Shown piece after piece: positions 31,082 to 40,672 of a stretch of DNA of 58,973 nt. The notes under the pieces are model-generated. The model made no database searches, was not told the DNA's origin, and saw only the letters and a list, made by a program, of their open reading frames with translations. The translations under genes and the position numbers were made by a program. Source of the DNA: a virus; IMG/VR virus record IMGVR_UViG_3300025769_000119, positions 1-58,973 of that record; one strand, written 5' to 3'. How positions within the stretch are numbered: position 1 is the stretch's first letter; each line of letters opens with the position of its first letter.

Positions 31082-32187
31082 GCCACTTAGTAGAAGTTTA
31101 CGCAAAAGACTTGGGAGTAAAAATTGGAGAACCATATCTAAAACCTCACTTCTTTCCGATCCTTGATGATAATTATATCACCATCCACAATGACAATAAA
31201 GTTCAATCTAAAGAATACGATTATTGGGAAGAAGTTATCGTCTTGGTAAAAAAACAAGCTCCAGAAATTAATTTTATTCAAATAGGTTCTGGTAAAGAGC
31301 CAAGAATAAAAAACGCTACAAAATTCGTTCCCACCTTAAATATAAAGCAGTCCGCTTATATAATTAAAAATGCATTGATGCATGTTGGTATTGATAGTCT
31401 TCCAGTACACATTGCTTCTTCTTTTAACAAACCAATAGTAGCAATTTACGCTCACACATATGCTTCTACATGTGGGCCAGTTTGGGGGCATAAAAAAAAT
31501 CATAAATTAATTGAGTCTCACAGGAATAAAGAAAAACCCTCGTACTCTTTAAAAGAAAACCCCAAAAAAATCAATCTAATTAAACCAGAAGAGATTGCTA
31601 ATGCTATCTTAAAAAAGCTAGGCAAGAATAAATGTTCTCACAAAACCCTCTATGTAGGGGATAAATTTAAAGAAAAGTTGATTCACGTTATCCCTGACAA
31701 TAAGTATCAAGTATCTTCTAAAAATGTAGTCCTTAGATTCGATTTGCTTCATAATGAAGAAAATTGTATTCATCTCTTCAGAAATAATAATATATCAATT
31801 GTCACAAATAAACCTTTAGGTGATGAAATATTAAATCAGAAAAATATAAACTGCGTTAATTATTTCTCTGATCGTTTCGACGAAGACTTCATCAAAAAAG
31901 TTAAAAATAAAGGCTTATCCTTGCGGCTGTTTTGCACAAGCAAAGAAAATTTAAATGAAGAAAGGTATAAGTTTTTTGATTATCAAATAGCATTAATTGA
32001 AGATGCTGAGAAGATAGAATCAAATAAAAAACAAATTAAACTTCCAAAGAAAAACTTCAAAATTAGATCTTACTCCATATACATGAAAAATGGCGAGGCA
32101 TACCACTCTCTTTTTGAAGCGAACGGAAAAGAAAATTTAGACGATATTTTCATTGACTTAGAGAAACTTATGGTTTACACTGATTGA
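31078..32187 (+). CDS. C-terminal half of a GT9-like glycosyltransferase plus extension
   Basis: A 369-residue protein. Residues 1-155 continue the GT9 fold that begins at the end of the preceding gene: PEINFIQIGSGKEPRIKN, then LNIKQSAYIIKNALMHVG and DSLPVHIASSFNKPIVAIYA, which matches the 'D-S-x-x-x-H-x-A-x-x' signature. The C-terminal 200 residues are a different domain, with KNVVLRFDLLHNEENCIHLF and a polar end, which I do not recognise. The start overlaps the preceding stop as ATGA. It could be a stand-alone subunit or be read as one protein after a frameshift. Confidence 0.6.
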   Translation: MSHLVEVYAKDLGVKIGEPYLKPHFFPILDDNYITIHNDNKVQSKEYDYWEEVIVLVKKQAPEINFIQIGSGKEPRIKNATKFVPTLNIKQSAYIIKNALMHVGIDSLPVHIASSFNKPIVAIYAHTYASTCGPVWGHKKNHKLIESHRNKEKPSYSLKENPKKINLIKPEEIANAILKKLGKNKCSHKTLYVGDKFKEKLIHVIPDNKYQVSSKNVVLRFDLLHNEENCIHLFRNNNISIVTNKPLGDEILNQKNINCVNYFSDRFDEDFIKKVKNKGLSLRLFCTSKENLNEERYKFFDYQIALIEDAEKIESNKKQIKLPKKNFKIRSYSIYMKNGEAYHSLFEANGKENLDDIFIDLEKLMVYTD

Positions 32188-32188
32188 A

Positions 32189-32968
32189 ATGAGTGAAGAA
32201 AAGATTTACGGTCCTGACGTTTATAAGCGAAACAAACATGGCCTTCTAGAAAATGCTGAGTACGAGTTTAACGATGATGGCTCTGTAAATTGGAGGGCGA
32301 TGATTAAGCCAGAATTTCTTTACCCCAATAAAGATTGGTTTACAGCTCGTAAAAAAGATATCCCTACTTCTTCAGAAGGTTTGGAAGATAAACAGCTTTT
32401 GATTATGTTGGGCGGTATTAAAGAGCTTGCTCGCCTTAGAGGTTTTGAGAGCGTTTCTTTCAAGACTGACCATTTAAGTGATACTTACGTAATCGCAAGC
32501 TGTGAGATCATTTGGTCTCCAAACTATGAAAGCAACGAAGAACGTATTGTCTACCAAGATGTGGCTAATGCAACACTTCAAAATACAGGGTCTTTCGCGG
32601 CAAAGTTTTTAGAAACCATTGCTTGTAATAGAGCTTTTGTAAGATGTGTGCGAAACTTCCTAAATATCCACATTGTAGGAGCAGATGAGATAGACAAATC
32701 AAAAGATGCAATGAATGCACCCTACATTGAAGCATCAAGTGATGAGATTGATTCTGTATCTGTATTGTCTCCTATAGTTCAACTCAAGATGACATTTGTT
32801 GATGAAATGAATGGAGAATCTTTTGAAGACTTCAAAGTTCTTTTAAGAAAGCTGTGGACTGAAGAAAAATATAAAAATCCAGATGCTAAGGACTGGAATG
32901 ATTTCTCAGACATCCCAGCAAAAGAAGCTCGTAAGATTAGAGCTGCTTTAAAGAAACTACAATCCTAA
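32189..32968 (+). CDS. Unknown protein, possible Rad52/Erf-type annealing protein
   Basis: A 259-residue protein. It has an acidic N terminus, a stretch LLIMLGGIKELARLRGFESV, the strands VIASCEIIWSPN and RIVYQDVANATLQNTG, and then FLETIACNRAFVRCVRNFLN. The last segment recalls the helix of ssDNA-annealing proteins (Rad52, Erf, Sak), which carry A-x-T-x-A-x-x-R-A in the same place. The assignment is weak. The final 60 residues are acidic and helical. It is the last plus-strand gene and overlaps the baseplate-type gene tail to tail by 12 nt. Confidence 0.4.
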   Translation: MSEEKIYGPDVYKRNKHGLLENAEYEFNDDGSVNWRAMIKPEFLYPNKDWFTARKKDIPTSSEGLEDKQLLIMLGGIKELARLRGFESVSFKTDHLSDTYVIASCEIIWSPNYESNEERIVYQDVANATLQNTGSFAAKFLETIACNRAFVRCVRNFLNIHIVGADEIDKSKDAMNAPYIEASSDEIDSVSVLSPIVQLKMTFVDEMNGESFEDFKVLLRKLWTEEKYKNPDAKDWNDFSDIPAKEARKIRAALKKLQS

Positions 32969-35311
32969 AAAGTTCCTTTGATTGGCTGTAAATTTAACAC
33001 TATTCTTTGTTGTTAAAACAGCATTCATATTAGCATCGATAATTAATTGTTCGTCTGGTTTTAGTAACTTAACAGTGGATTCTTTGATTGTTGTAGTCAC
33101 TCCTGATGATCCAAACTCAAGAGTTATACCTGATATTGTAGGCTTGAAAGTGCTTGGGAGACTAATTCCAACTATAGTTCTACTAGATTCACTTGGAGGA
33201 AATCTATTGGATTGAGACGCAGAAAAATTACTAGCTGCTAGAGCTTTAATATCTGCAATTTTCCCATTTTTTAAATCCAAAGTAATCGGATTAAGTGGAT
33301 TTCCACTTGCGCCATTAGTTTTTAAATCATAATATTTAATATCAAACCTTTCAAACAATTCTGATAATTTCGCTGATATTTCGTCAAGCCTAGCTTGTCT
33401 GCTCGCAGCGGCTTCTTCTTCTTTCCTTGTTTTATCAGTTTCAAGTTCGTCTGTCGGCCTTTTAGATCTAGTAAAATAAGCTCTTGCAGTTTGAGAGCCA
33501 TCTTTATCTTGATTTTTAAATAATACTGCTGATGCGTCAGCGAGAGACTTTATTTTCTTATTAAGCTCGCCTGTTACTGCTAAATATTCAGACAATTTAT
33601 TCCTAGTAAATTGATAATTTGATGGGGTGAATAATGAATAATCAAGCTCCTCCTTGTCTGCGCCATTCGCTGCTTTAGAGCTTCCACTTTTTATACCAAC
33701 AAAACCATAGTCTCCAGTTCCTTCTGAACCCGCGAATTGCATAAGTTTATTGAGGGATATGTCTGATCCACCAATAGACTTTAGAGCAGTAAATACGTCA
33801 GCAAGAGCTTCTATATCTGAGATCATTGTTCCTTTTTCATAAGGACCACTTATGCTCATTTCAGATCCTGTCCAATTTATCCTCCTAGCTGTGTATTGCA
33901 AGTAATAATTAGAAACAAAAACCTTATTATGGAGCAAGTTTAAAATATTTTGTATTTTCCCGTAAGCTTCTCCCCCAGAAGGTCTCTCTATTATTTCACC
34001 AGTAACAGAATTTTTTAATTGTATAAATTTGCCAGTTTTAAGGTCCATTGCGCCTTTATTATATTCATCTAAATTATCTTCAATTCCAGTCAATATCTCA
34101 GAACCACCAGCTCTTGCATCAGCTATATCTAATGATGATGCCCATTCAGATTCTTTCCAAGTAATGTTATCATTCTGCCTTGTTGCAATAATTCCCATTA
34201 CATCGAAATTCTGTTGAGTATATTTCCCAGCAAGGTGCATTCCATAATATAATTTAAGCAAATCCGTAGAAACATCTATTGACGATAGCAATTTCTTTAA
34301 AGAAACTTTTTTAAATCTAGTCCTTCTATCACCTTGATCAAACTCAAAAGTTTGCTGTTTTTTTTCTATCTGAGAGGAAAAAGCATTTACAATAACAGGA
34401 GACATTTTGTCTTGTGTGAAAGAAGCATTAATATATTTTCTTTGTACTTCTTCTGATTGCTCCAATGGGTTTAATGGCGGCAAAGCCGCTGCTGAAGCAG
34501 AATTTACAAACTTAACCGCACCAGAGAATGGATCGACAAACCAGTAATATCCAAACTTAGAAGCTATATTGGAAATAATCGCATCTAAAGTCCCAGACTC
34601 TTGAAATAAAACACTACCATTTGATGGTAGTCCCTGTACATGTATACCACATTGGGCCAAACCTTGTTTAGCTTCAGTCAACGTATAACCATACCTTAAA
34701 TCATAATTAGAATAATCTGGATTAGCTTTATAATGATTACTAATTTGATCTGAATTGTAAGAGAATTTTTCAACTAAAGAATTATTTTGATAAACTAAAG
34801 ATGTTTTAACTCCTTCTGAAGTGACAGAACTTTCTTCATTATAAATATTACCAATCCTTACAATACCTCCAGTTTTGTTTGGTCCCCTAAATGGGAATTT
34901 TTGTGACGGGTTTGTTATGGGGCTATTTGTACATTCACTAAAATACGGCATTATAATGTCAGACCCCGCTCTTTCATCTTTAGGATGACATTGACTACCC
35001 CTAACAATAAAACAGTGAGACTTCAGTTTAAGAGAAGTAATATCTGAAAATTCTCTGTGAACCCTAGTAGCAGTCCCGTCTTTTCTAGTCGTTTTTCTAA
35101 CCTCTTGGAAATTATTAATTATACGCTGGAGTGTCTCATTAGAAAGTGTGGCCCTTCCAGCAGAAGAGCCAATAATAGTCCCAAGCTCATTCCCTTCTTG
35201 ACTTAAATCCTTAGCGTTTTTAATACTTTCGATAGAGAGTGAGTGATCGCCCCCTGAATTTGAGAAATTAAAATTCAAAGATACTAAAGTTTCTTTCCCT
35301 GATGAATTCAT
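32957..35311 (-). CDS. Large tail protein, possible baseplate hub
   Basis: A 784-residue protein at the distal end of the structural run. It is mixed alpha/beta with N-terminal 'NFNFSNSGGDHSLSIESIKN', a Cys-containing central part (QCHPKDERAGSDIIMPYFSE and AQCGIHVQGL), ATLDAIISNIASKFGYYWF-type helices then FVDPFSGAVKFVN, which resembles hub (gpD/gp27) domains. A coiled segment (EEAAASRQARLDEISAKLSE) and a beta C terminus follow. Being the largest protein after the tape measure, a hub or baseplate role is likely, but I see no certain motif. The start overlaps the preceding stop as TAATG. Confidence 0.5.
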   Translation of the reverse strand: MNSSGKETLVSLNFNFSNSGGDHSLSIESIKNAKDLSQEGNELGTIIGSSAGRATLSNETLQRIINNFQEVRKTTRKDGTATRVHREFSDITSLKLKSHCFIVRGSQCHPKDERAGSDIIMPYFSECTNSPITNPSQKFPFRGPNKTGGIVRIGNIYNEESSVTSEGVKTSLVYQNNSLVEKFSYNSDQISNHYKANPDYSNYDLRYGYTLTEAKQGLAQCGIHVQGLPSNGSVLFQESGTLDAIISNIASKFGYYWFVDPFSGAVKFVNSASAAALPPLNPLEQSEEVQRKYINASFTQDKMSPVIVNAFSSQIEKKQQTFEFDQGDRRTRFKKVSLKKLLSSIDVSTDLLKLYYGMHLAGKYTQQNFDVMGIIATRQNDNITWKESEWASSLDIADARAGGSEILTGIEDNLDEYNKGAMDLKTGKFIQLKNSVTGEIIERPSGGEAYGKIQNILNLLHNKVFVSNYYLQYTARRINWTGSEMSISGPYEKGTMISDIEALADVFTALKSIGGSDISLNKLMQFAGSEGTGDYGFVGIKSGSSKAANGADKEELDYSLFTPSNYQFTRNKLSEYLAVTGELNKKIKSLADASAVLFKNQDKDGSQTARAYFTRSKRPTDELETDKTRKEEEAAASRQARLDEISAKLSELFERFDIKYYDLKTNGASGNPLNPITLDLKNGKIADIKALAASNFSASQSNRFPPSESSRTIVGISLPSTFKPTISGITLEFGSSGVTTTIKESTVKLLKPDEQLIIDANMNAVLTTKNSVKFTANQRNFLGL

Positions 35312-36129
35312 TATAACGTATAAGTTTCTATTTGCTGGTTAATCAAGAATACTGATGAATCTACTCCTGTTTCTATCATATACACTCCAGTATTAGTTTG
35401 GATGAAATCTTTAGGATCTTGCTCCATTCCATTTAAGTAAAAATCGACATGATTTTCTACAAATTTATTTCCATAAATGTCTGCGATACCAGTCACTTCA
35501 TTAATTTGACTTTCTTTTCTTATCGCAAATGCAATACCCGTAACATCATCTAAATCAGTAGAAGAATCAAAGCTTACCACCTTCTGACCATTAAAAAATA
35601 AAAAATATTTTTCCTCCATCTCTATAGTGTCAGCAGTTACATCTACATCATCAATTTTATACAATAAGTTTCTAACAACATCATTCCAAGATCCTATAGC
35701 CGTACTTGTTTTCCCAGTTACAAAAGAAGAAGACGGAGTTCTTTTATCATAAAAAATTACATCTTCATTACTCAAATCTAAAACTGGATCAAAAATAATT
35801 TTTCCTCTAGAATTTTCTACATCAACAATGTAATTTCCAGAATCTGATACTATATAATAACTCTTATTGTTTGAATCTGTAACTGAAAAAGTTTCAGACT
35901 CAAGCATTGTTTGAGAGTTAAAAGACATTAAAGAACATTTACTTCCAGTTATTATGCTGTCATCAAAAAAGAATGGATATTCTTTTTCATTACCATTTTC
36001 ATCTAACCTAAAATGAGTTTCCTCTTCTAAAGGAGCACTTAAAAAAGCATTTTGATTTTTATGCAAGATGTTTCGTATACTCCCTGATATAGTAGAGTCT
36101 CCAGTGGCTATTACATAATTAAACTTCAT
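35311..36129 (-). CDS. Tail protein, unknown
   Basis: A 272-residue beta-rich protein. It begins MKFNYVIATGDSTISGSIRN and contains strands such as NYIVDVENSRGKIIFDP and YFLFFNGQKVVSFDS. No catalytic motif. It is coupled on both sides, ATGA to the LamG-like protein upstream and TAATG to the hub candidate downstream. The layout suggests a tail-tip or baseplate component. Confidence 0.55.
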   Translation of the reverse strand: MKFNYVIATGDSTISGSIRNILHKNQNAFLSAPLEEETHFRLDENGNEKEYPFFFDDSIITGSKCSLMSFNSQTMLESETFSVTDSNNKSYYIVSDSGNYIVDVENSRGKIIFDPVLDLSNEDVIFYDKRTPSSSFVTGKTSTAIGSWNDVVRNLLYKIDDVDVTADTIEMEEKYFLFFNGQKVVSFDSSTDLDDVTGIAFAIRKESQINEVTGIADIYGNKFVENHVDFYLNGMEQDPKDFIQTNTGVYMIETGVDSSVFLINQQIETYTL

Positions 36130-37499
36130 GACCTACCTCCCATATAATAAATATAATCTTTCTTTAAATCTTCAGAATCCCCTTGCAGGGTTACACCAGA
36201 CGATGCAGCTGAAGTTGTAACATAGGATTCTGTTAGTGCGGTCTGAGTTACACCGCTTATTTCAGAAAGAGTCCCAGTAAGTGGAGTCTTGCCATATAAA
36301 TTAATTGTTATTTTATCTTGGGTCATTCCAGTAACTTCTGTATACATAGATATTGACTCTGAAACATCATTTAAGCCTAAAGTGTCGTAAGCATCTTCTC
36401 CAGTTGGATAGTAAACATATCCAGAGTCTGAATGTAATTTGCCCAATTCTTCTTTATAAAAAGTTTTAACATTACCATTATTCAAAGTATAATATTTATA
36501 ATATCTTTCTCCTTCCTCCCTGCTCTCACTGGATGAAGAATTTATACTTCCAGTAAACTCCTCTCTTCCTGTGATGATTTCCAATGTACCTGTAGAGTAA
36601 TAATCGTAACCTGTAACTCCAGTCTTGTATACAATTGTTTCAGAATAACCAGTGACTCTTTCCTCTATTAATGTAGACCCAGAAGTGAAAGAATAATCGC
36701 CAATTATCCCTTCCCCTAAATCTTTTAAAAATTCTTCTCCAATATATCCAGAGAAAATCGCAAGATTATTCAAACTACCACTAAGAGTTGCAGTTTCATT
36801 ATCTATTGATCTAAAATAAGTGTCACTTCCCCCAAAAGTCAAAAAAGAATTTGCTGAAATAAATTGGTTGGATGCTGGCACATCCATTGTTTTTACCAAA
36901 TTATTAAGGTAATCAAAATAATTCACAGTAATAAAACTTTCACCAGCGGACACTGCGATCAGATTTCTTTTAGACAATTCTATAGAATGTTCTACCTCTA
37001 TTGAATATCCATCAGAATCAAAAGTTTGACAAAATAAATGCCCTCTATCAGTAATACCAACATTAAAACCTTCAGATGTCTCTATCTCAAATGATTCAAT
37101 AGTTTCCTTCCCAGTTTTGAAACATCCCATAATTATGCCATCATCAATTTTTCCATCTAAAAATTCAAAGTCAATAAGAACAGAAATATTATTGGCATTC
37201 AAACCATCTAAAGGTATTCGCAAGTTTCCAGAAGTCAATATAAGCTTATCATTAGCTAATAAAGTTTGAAGATTATTGTTAGCATCGATCTCAGAAGATT
37301 CATATGAACCTAAAACATAACCTGTATGTAATGAAGGTTGATTTACTAATTCATGGTTAAGTAAAACTCCCGTAAAATCTGATCCAGCACCTAATATATC
37401 GATCTCATCAGAAGAATAATTAAAATCATAAAAAGCAGATAGCCTTTGGTTTGAACCAACGCCTTCCTGTAAAACGGAATATAAACCTTTCGCGCTCAT
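36126..37499 (-). CDS. Tail protein with LamG/concanavalin-like domain
   Basis: A 457-residue protein. The middle (about 100-270) reads as a jelly-roll of the laminin-G type: NISVLIDFEFLDGKIDDGII, GFNVGITDRGHLFCQTFDSD, LIAVSAGESFITVNYFDYLN and LNNLAIFSGYIGEEFL. Such domains bind glycans or proteins, so it may contact the host surface. N- and C-terminal parts are Ser/Thr/Tyr-rich. Start and upstream stop share TAATG. Confidence 0.6.
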   Translation of the reverse strand: MSAKGLYSVLQEGVGSNQRLSAFYDFNYSSDEIDILGAGSDFTGVLLNHELVNQPSLHTGYVLGSYESSEIDANNNLQTLLANDKLILTSGNLRIPLDGLNANNISVLIDFEFLDGKIDDGIIMGCFKTGKETIESFEIETSEGFNVGITDRGHLFCQTFDSDGYSIEVEHSIELSKRNLIAVSAGESFITVNYFDYLNNLVKTMDVPASNQFISANSFLTFGGSDTYFRSIDNETATLSGSLNNLAIFSGYIGEEFLKDLGEGIIGDYSFTSGSTLIEERVTGYSETIVYKTGVTGYDYYSTGTLEIITGREEFTGSINSSSSESREEGERYYKYYTLNNGNVKTFYKEELGKLHSDSGYVYYPTGEDAYDTLGLNDVSESISMYTEVTGMTQDKITINLYGKTPLTGTLSEISGVTQTALTESYVTTSAASSGVTLQGDSEDLKKDYIYYMGGRS

Positions 37500-39112
37500 T
37501 AATAATACTTTGATAAATTATAAGATATTGAATTTTGTCCTGTAGAATAAGATTCAGCTATGATATAATCTCCACTACAAAAACCAGAAACAAATTCTTT
37601 TAAGGTCTCCAATTGACTCCCATCATTACTACAATTAGCTGAAATAGAATAATTCCCTAGACTACGAGAAATCATTTGAGAAGCCTGAAAACCTCCAATA
37701 GTTTCTTGCACGTTATTAATAGCAAGAGGTTTTTTATCTTGAATGTTTAAATTTAAATCTTTCAAATCTCCGTCAGAAAAATCTACTTGATTGTTATAAG
37801 TATAATTGTAAGAAATTGTATTATCAACTGGATTTTTAGATATTGAAAAACTTATTGGCTCTGAGTTTACATATGAAGAATTAAATTCATAACCAGTAGC
37901 GATACCAGAAAAATCATTCAAAGCAGTCGTGGCGATTGCTAACTGATCAATTTCTCCAAGAGCGGTTTCTAAAGCTTGAAATCTACTATTATTTTCAAAT
38001 TCTCCTGTAGAATCAATGAATAAAGTTCCCAAATATCTTAAGTCTCCGCGAACTGAAACAGAAGAAGATGAAGAGTCTTTTGATATACTAATAGAAGATG
38101 TATATGAATGTAGAACATTATTATTTATAACGTCAACTTTATCTGGATCAGCAAAAGTGAAAGAGAAATTAAGCAAGTTTGCTCCAGTATTTAAATCATA
38201 ATTAAATTGAGTTGGACCATCTTGAACAAAACTATAAACGCCTGATTCGTAATCAGAGTAAGAGTTGACTAACGCATTTATTGCGACATCTGTAGCTTGA
38301 TCTGGTGTAAAATTTCCAGTAGTTAGCAATCCATCTTGGCTACCTGTATTTGCATCTATACTACCCTGAATACTACCATTTACATTGATGGAAAGTTGAG
38401 AGTCATCATTAAACGAAATTGATGTAGAGACATTTAGAATACCACTGTCAGAATAAGAATTCTGAGAGTTATCTCTATCTGATGCAGAATAAGAATACAC
38501 TTCAGTGACTCCGTAAATGTTTTCTTTTCTGTCTACATTTTCTGTTCTAGAGGTTAAGAAGGCATTAGTCCCGCTGTTAAACAGGGCGATATTTTGGAAA
38601 CCACCTTCAAGCTTCCCAGTTACAAAGTCACGAGCGTTATCAAAAGGATCACTAGAGTTTACCTTTAATCCTTTCGCAGAAACAGTGTGAGTTGCGGTAA
38701 TAATTTTATTTTCATTTTCATCATAAGACCAAGAGTTTTGTGGATCTGTAATTCCGAAATAATCTGAGAAAGTTTCTCCAGAATAATATAACACGGTTAA
38801 ATTATAAGGCAAGATGGTCGTTGAATCGCTATCATTGAAATCAATTGTTTCTATAAGCGCAGAAGGACAAGTTTTAGTCTCGTTTTCAATAGTGATAGTT
38901 AGATCTTCATATTCACTAAGAAAACCACTTACCATTTGCATCTTTTGCAAATCTAATCCACTCAAATCGCTCCCAGTTAAAAAACCCACTATATTAACTC
39001 TAATAGCACTATGATCTAAAAGTCCACCAAATTTCACAACTTCATCCTCTTCAGAAAAAAGAGGAATAGGTTCTGGGAAAGAATAACTCCCATATGTAAT
39101 TGAGGTCGCCAT
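37499..39112 (-). CDS. Repetitive beta-rich tail protein
   Basis: A 537-residue Asp/Asn/Ser-rich protein. It begins with a compact domain (ITYGSYSFPEPIPLFSEEDE). From about residue 200 the chain repeats a module, roughly 'SISxxxxxxxSI...G.L...L..' (examples: STSISFNDDSQLSINVNGSI; SSISISKDSSSSSVSVRGDL; SFSISKNPVDNTISYNYTYN), three copies about 130 residues apart. It may form an extended rod or decorate the tail. It is joined by TAATG to the next gene and lies 1 nt from 39114-40658, which may be a relative. Confidence 0.6.
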   Translation of the reverse strand: MATSITYGSYSFPEPIPLFSEEDEVVKFGGLLDHSAIRVNIVGFLTGSDLSGLDLQKMQMVSGFLSEYEDLTITIENETKTCPSALIETIDFNDSDSTTILPYNLTVLYYSGETFSDYFGITDPQNSWSYDENENKIITATHTVSAKGLKVNSSDPFDNARDFVTGKLEGGFQNIALFNSGTNAFLTSRTENVDRKENIYGVTEVYSYSASDRDNSQNSYSDSGILNVSTSISFNDDSQLSINVNGSIQGSIDANTGSQDGLLTTGNFTPDQATDVAINALVNSYSDYESGVYSFVQDGPTQFNYDLNTGANLLNFSFTFADPDKVDVINNNVLHSYTSSISISKDSSSSSVSVRGDLRYLGTLFIDSTGEFENNSRFQALETALGEIDQLAIATTALNDFSGIATGYEFNSSYVNSEPISFSISKNPVDNTISYNYTYNNQVDFSDGDLKDLNLNIQDKKPLAINNVQETIGGFQASQMISRSLGNYSISANCSNDGSQLETLKEFVSGFCSGDYIIAESYSTGQNSISYNLSKYY

Positions 39113-39113
39113 A

Positions 39114-40658
39114 TTAAGCTATTATATACTGTATTACACGAGTTGTAGTTCCATCAGCTAAATTAGATGTAACTATATCGCTTGTCGCGTGATATTCTGT
39201 CTCCTCTAAAGCTGCATTAATTTCTGTAGTTTTACTGTTTAAAAAATCCTTTCCATAATGAATTCCATATGAAGGGTCTGCCGTGGTTGTAGCAGTCACT
39301 GTTGCTGACCCCAATTTATCCAAATCAGATACTACAAGTTTTTGTTTTAAATTAGATACATCAATAACCACGCTATTTCTTTTCACTTTATCTTGTTTTT
39401 GGACAGATATATCAAACTTCAAAATTCCTCTTGGTAATGGTCCAGAATTATAAGTATCATCTGTAGTATACTTAATATTCTCTGTCACTGATCCTCTAGG
39501 TTTATCAATTGTTGCTGATCTAGATTTTTCATATATGCTAGTTGCTTCAGAAAACAAATTAGAAACCTTGGTGTTATTTTTATCTTTGTAAGATTCCCAT
39601 AAAGCAATCACACTATCGTATCTTGTTTGTGAGTTTTTATCCCTAGCTTTGTAAGTGACGCTCAAATCATATTCAAAAAATGCCCCCGTTTTGTTTTTAG
39701 TACAATTATAGGAAATGCTATTTTGTTGAGACAATTGCGGATCAGTAGAAAAACTTATAGAGAGGGAAGCTTTTCTTGAGTCTTTTGTTATTCCCTTTTC
39801 TATGGCAAATGGTTTACCAAACTGACTTTCTTGATCAGATATAATGCTATCTATAGTTGTTCCAATGGCATTGCCTATTATATTAGAAGAGTCATATTTT
39901 AATGATGTAAGCTCAATATTAAAAACTTTTGTAAGATACCCTTTCGCATCAATAGAGCTAGAAGTAGTTATTTTTTTCGAAACATCTTCTGAATCAACAA
40001 CAAAAGAAGAATCAAAACTTTCTTGCAAATCAACAGATAAGTTTACTAAATCAATAGTTTGATTGAGTGTTCCATTATAGTTGTCATCGAACCTAGCATT
40101 CTCAGATATCCCATCTTCGTAGTATCCCAAGTTGGGCCTATTGGCGTAGTAATAATTAGTAAGAAATATCTTTGCGTTTGTTAAAAACTGATCTCCCGCA
40201 TCTTGAGAATATTTGATTGATACAGTTCGTTCATAAGAGTAATCTGCATCTGATCTTGTAAAAGTATAACTCTCTGAGAATTCTTCTAACAAATGAGGAC
40301 TTGGGATATACTTAGCAAAAGCAGTTGAGCTATAGTCATCCAATCTTCTTCTCTCTTCAATTGTAATATTTACAGTATCTTCTCCATTCAGAGATCCCTC
40401 TTCAAAAGATATACTAGTGAGCAATCCGTTTAATATTTCATCTCCAGCTATGCGAGCTGTTATATTTTGCCTTTTGTAAGCAGATCTTATAGCCGCTCTA
40501 CCAGAAAGAAGAACACCATCGTTATTGTCGAACTGTATATCTTCAACCTTTATAGTATAATTAAAAATAACCAAGTATCCAAATATCTCCTGACTCTCTA
40601 AATAAGAGTAAGATATTTGAGAGCTAGAGTTTATTACATTGTTAACTAAAAGGCTCAT
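39114..40658 (-). CDS. Beta-rich tail protein, possible relative of the downstream neighbour
   Basis: A 514-residue protein. It begins with a domain around FGYLVIFNYTIKVEDIQFDN and VLLSGRAAIRSAYKRQNITA, then a region with 'ASLSISFSTDPQLSQQNSIS' and 'AFFEYDLSVTYKARDKNSQT' that matches the repeat style of 37499-39112. The C terminus is beta and Thr-rich. It follows the tape measure gene by 14 nt, where distal-tail proteins usually lie. Confidence 0.55.
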   Translation of the reverse strand: MSLLVNNVINSSSQISYSYLESQEIFGYLVIFNYTIKVEDIQFDNNDGVLLSGRAAIRSAYKRQNITARIAGDEILNGLLTSISFEEGSLNGEDTVNITIEERRRLDDYSSTAFAKYIPSPHLLEEFSESYTFTRSDADYSYERTVSIKYSQDAGDQFLTNAKIFLTNYYYANRPNLGYYEDGISENARFDDNYNGTLNQTIDLVNLSVDLQESFDSSFVVDSEDVSKKITTSSSIDAKGYLTKVFNIELTSLKYDSSNIIGNAIGTTIDSIISDQESQFGKPFAIEKGITKDSRKASLSISFSTDPQLSQQNSISYNCTKNKTGAFFEYDLSVTYKARDKNSQTRYDSVIALWESYKDKNNTKVSNLFSEATSIYEKSRSATIDKPRGSVTENIKYTTDDTYNSGPLPRGILKFDISVQKQDKVKRNSVVIDVSNLKQKLVVSDLDKLGSATVTATTTADPSYGIHYGKDFLNSKTTEINAALEETEYHATSDIVTSNLADGTTTRVIQYIIA

Positions 40659-40672
40659 TTTTAATATTTATT

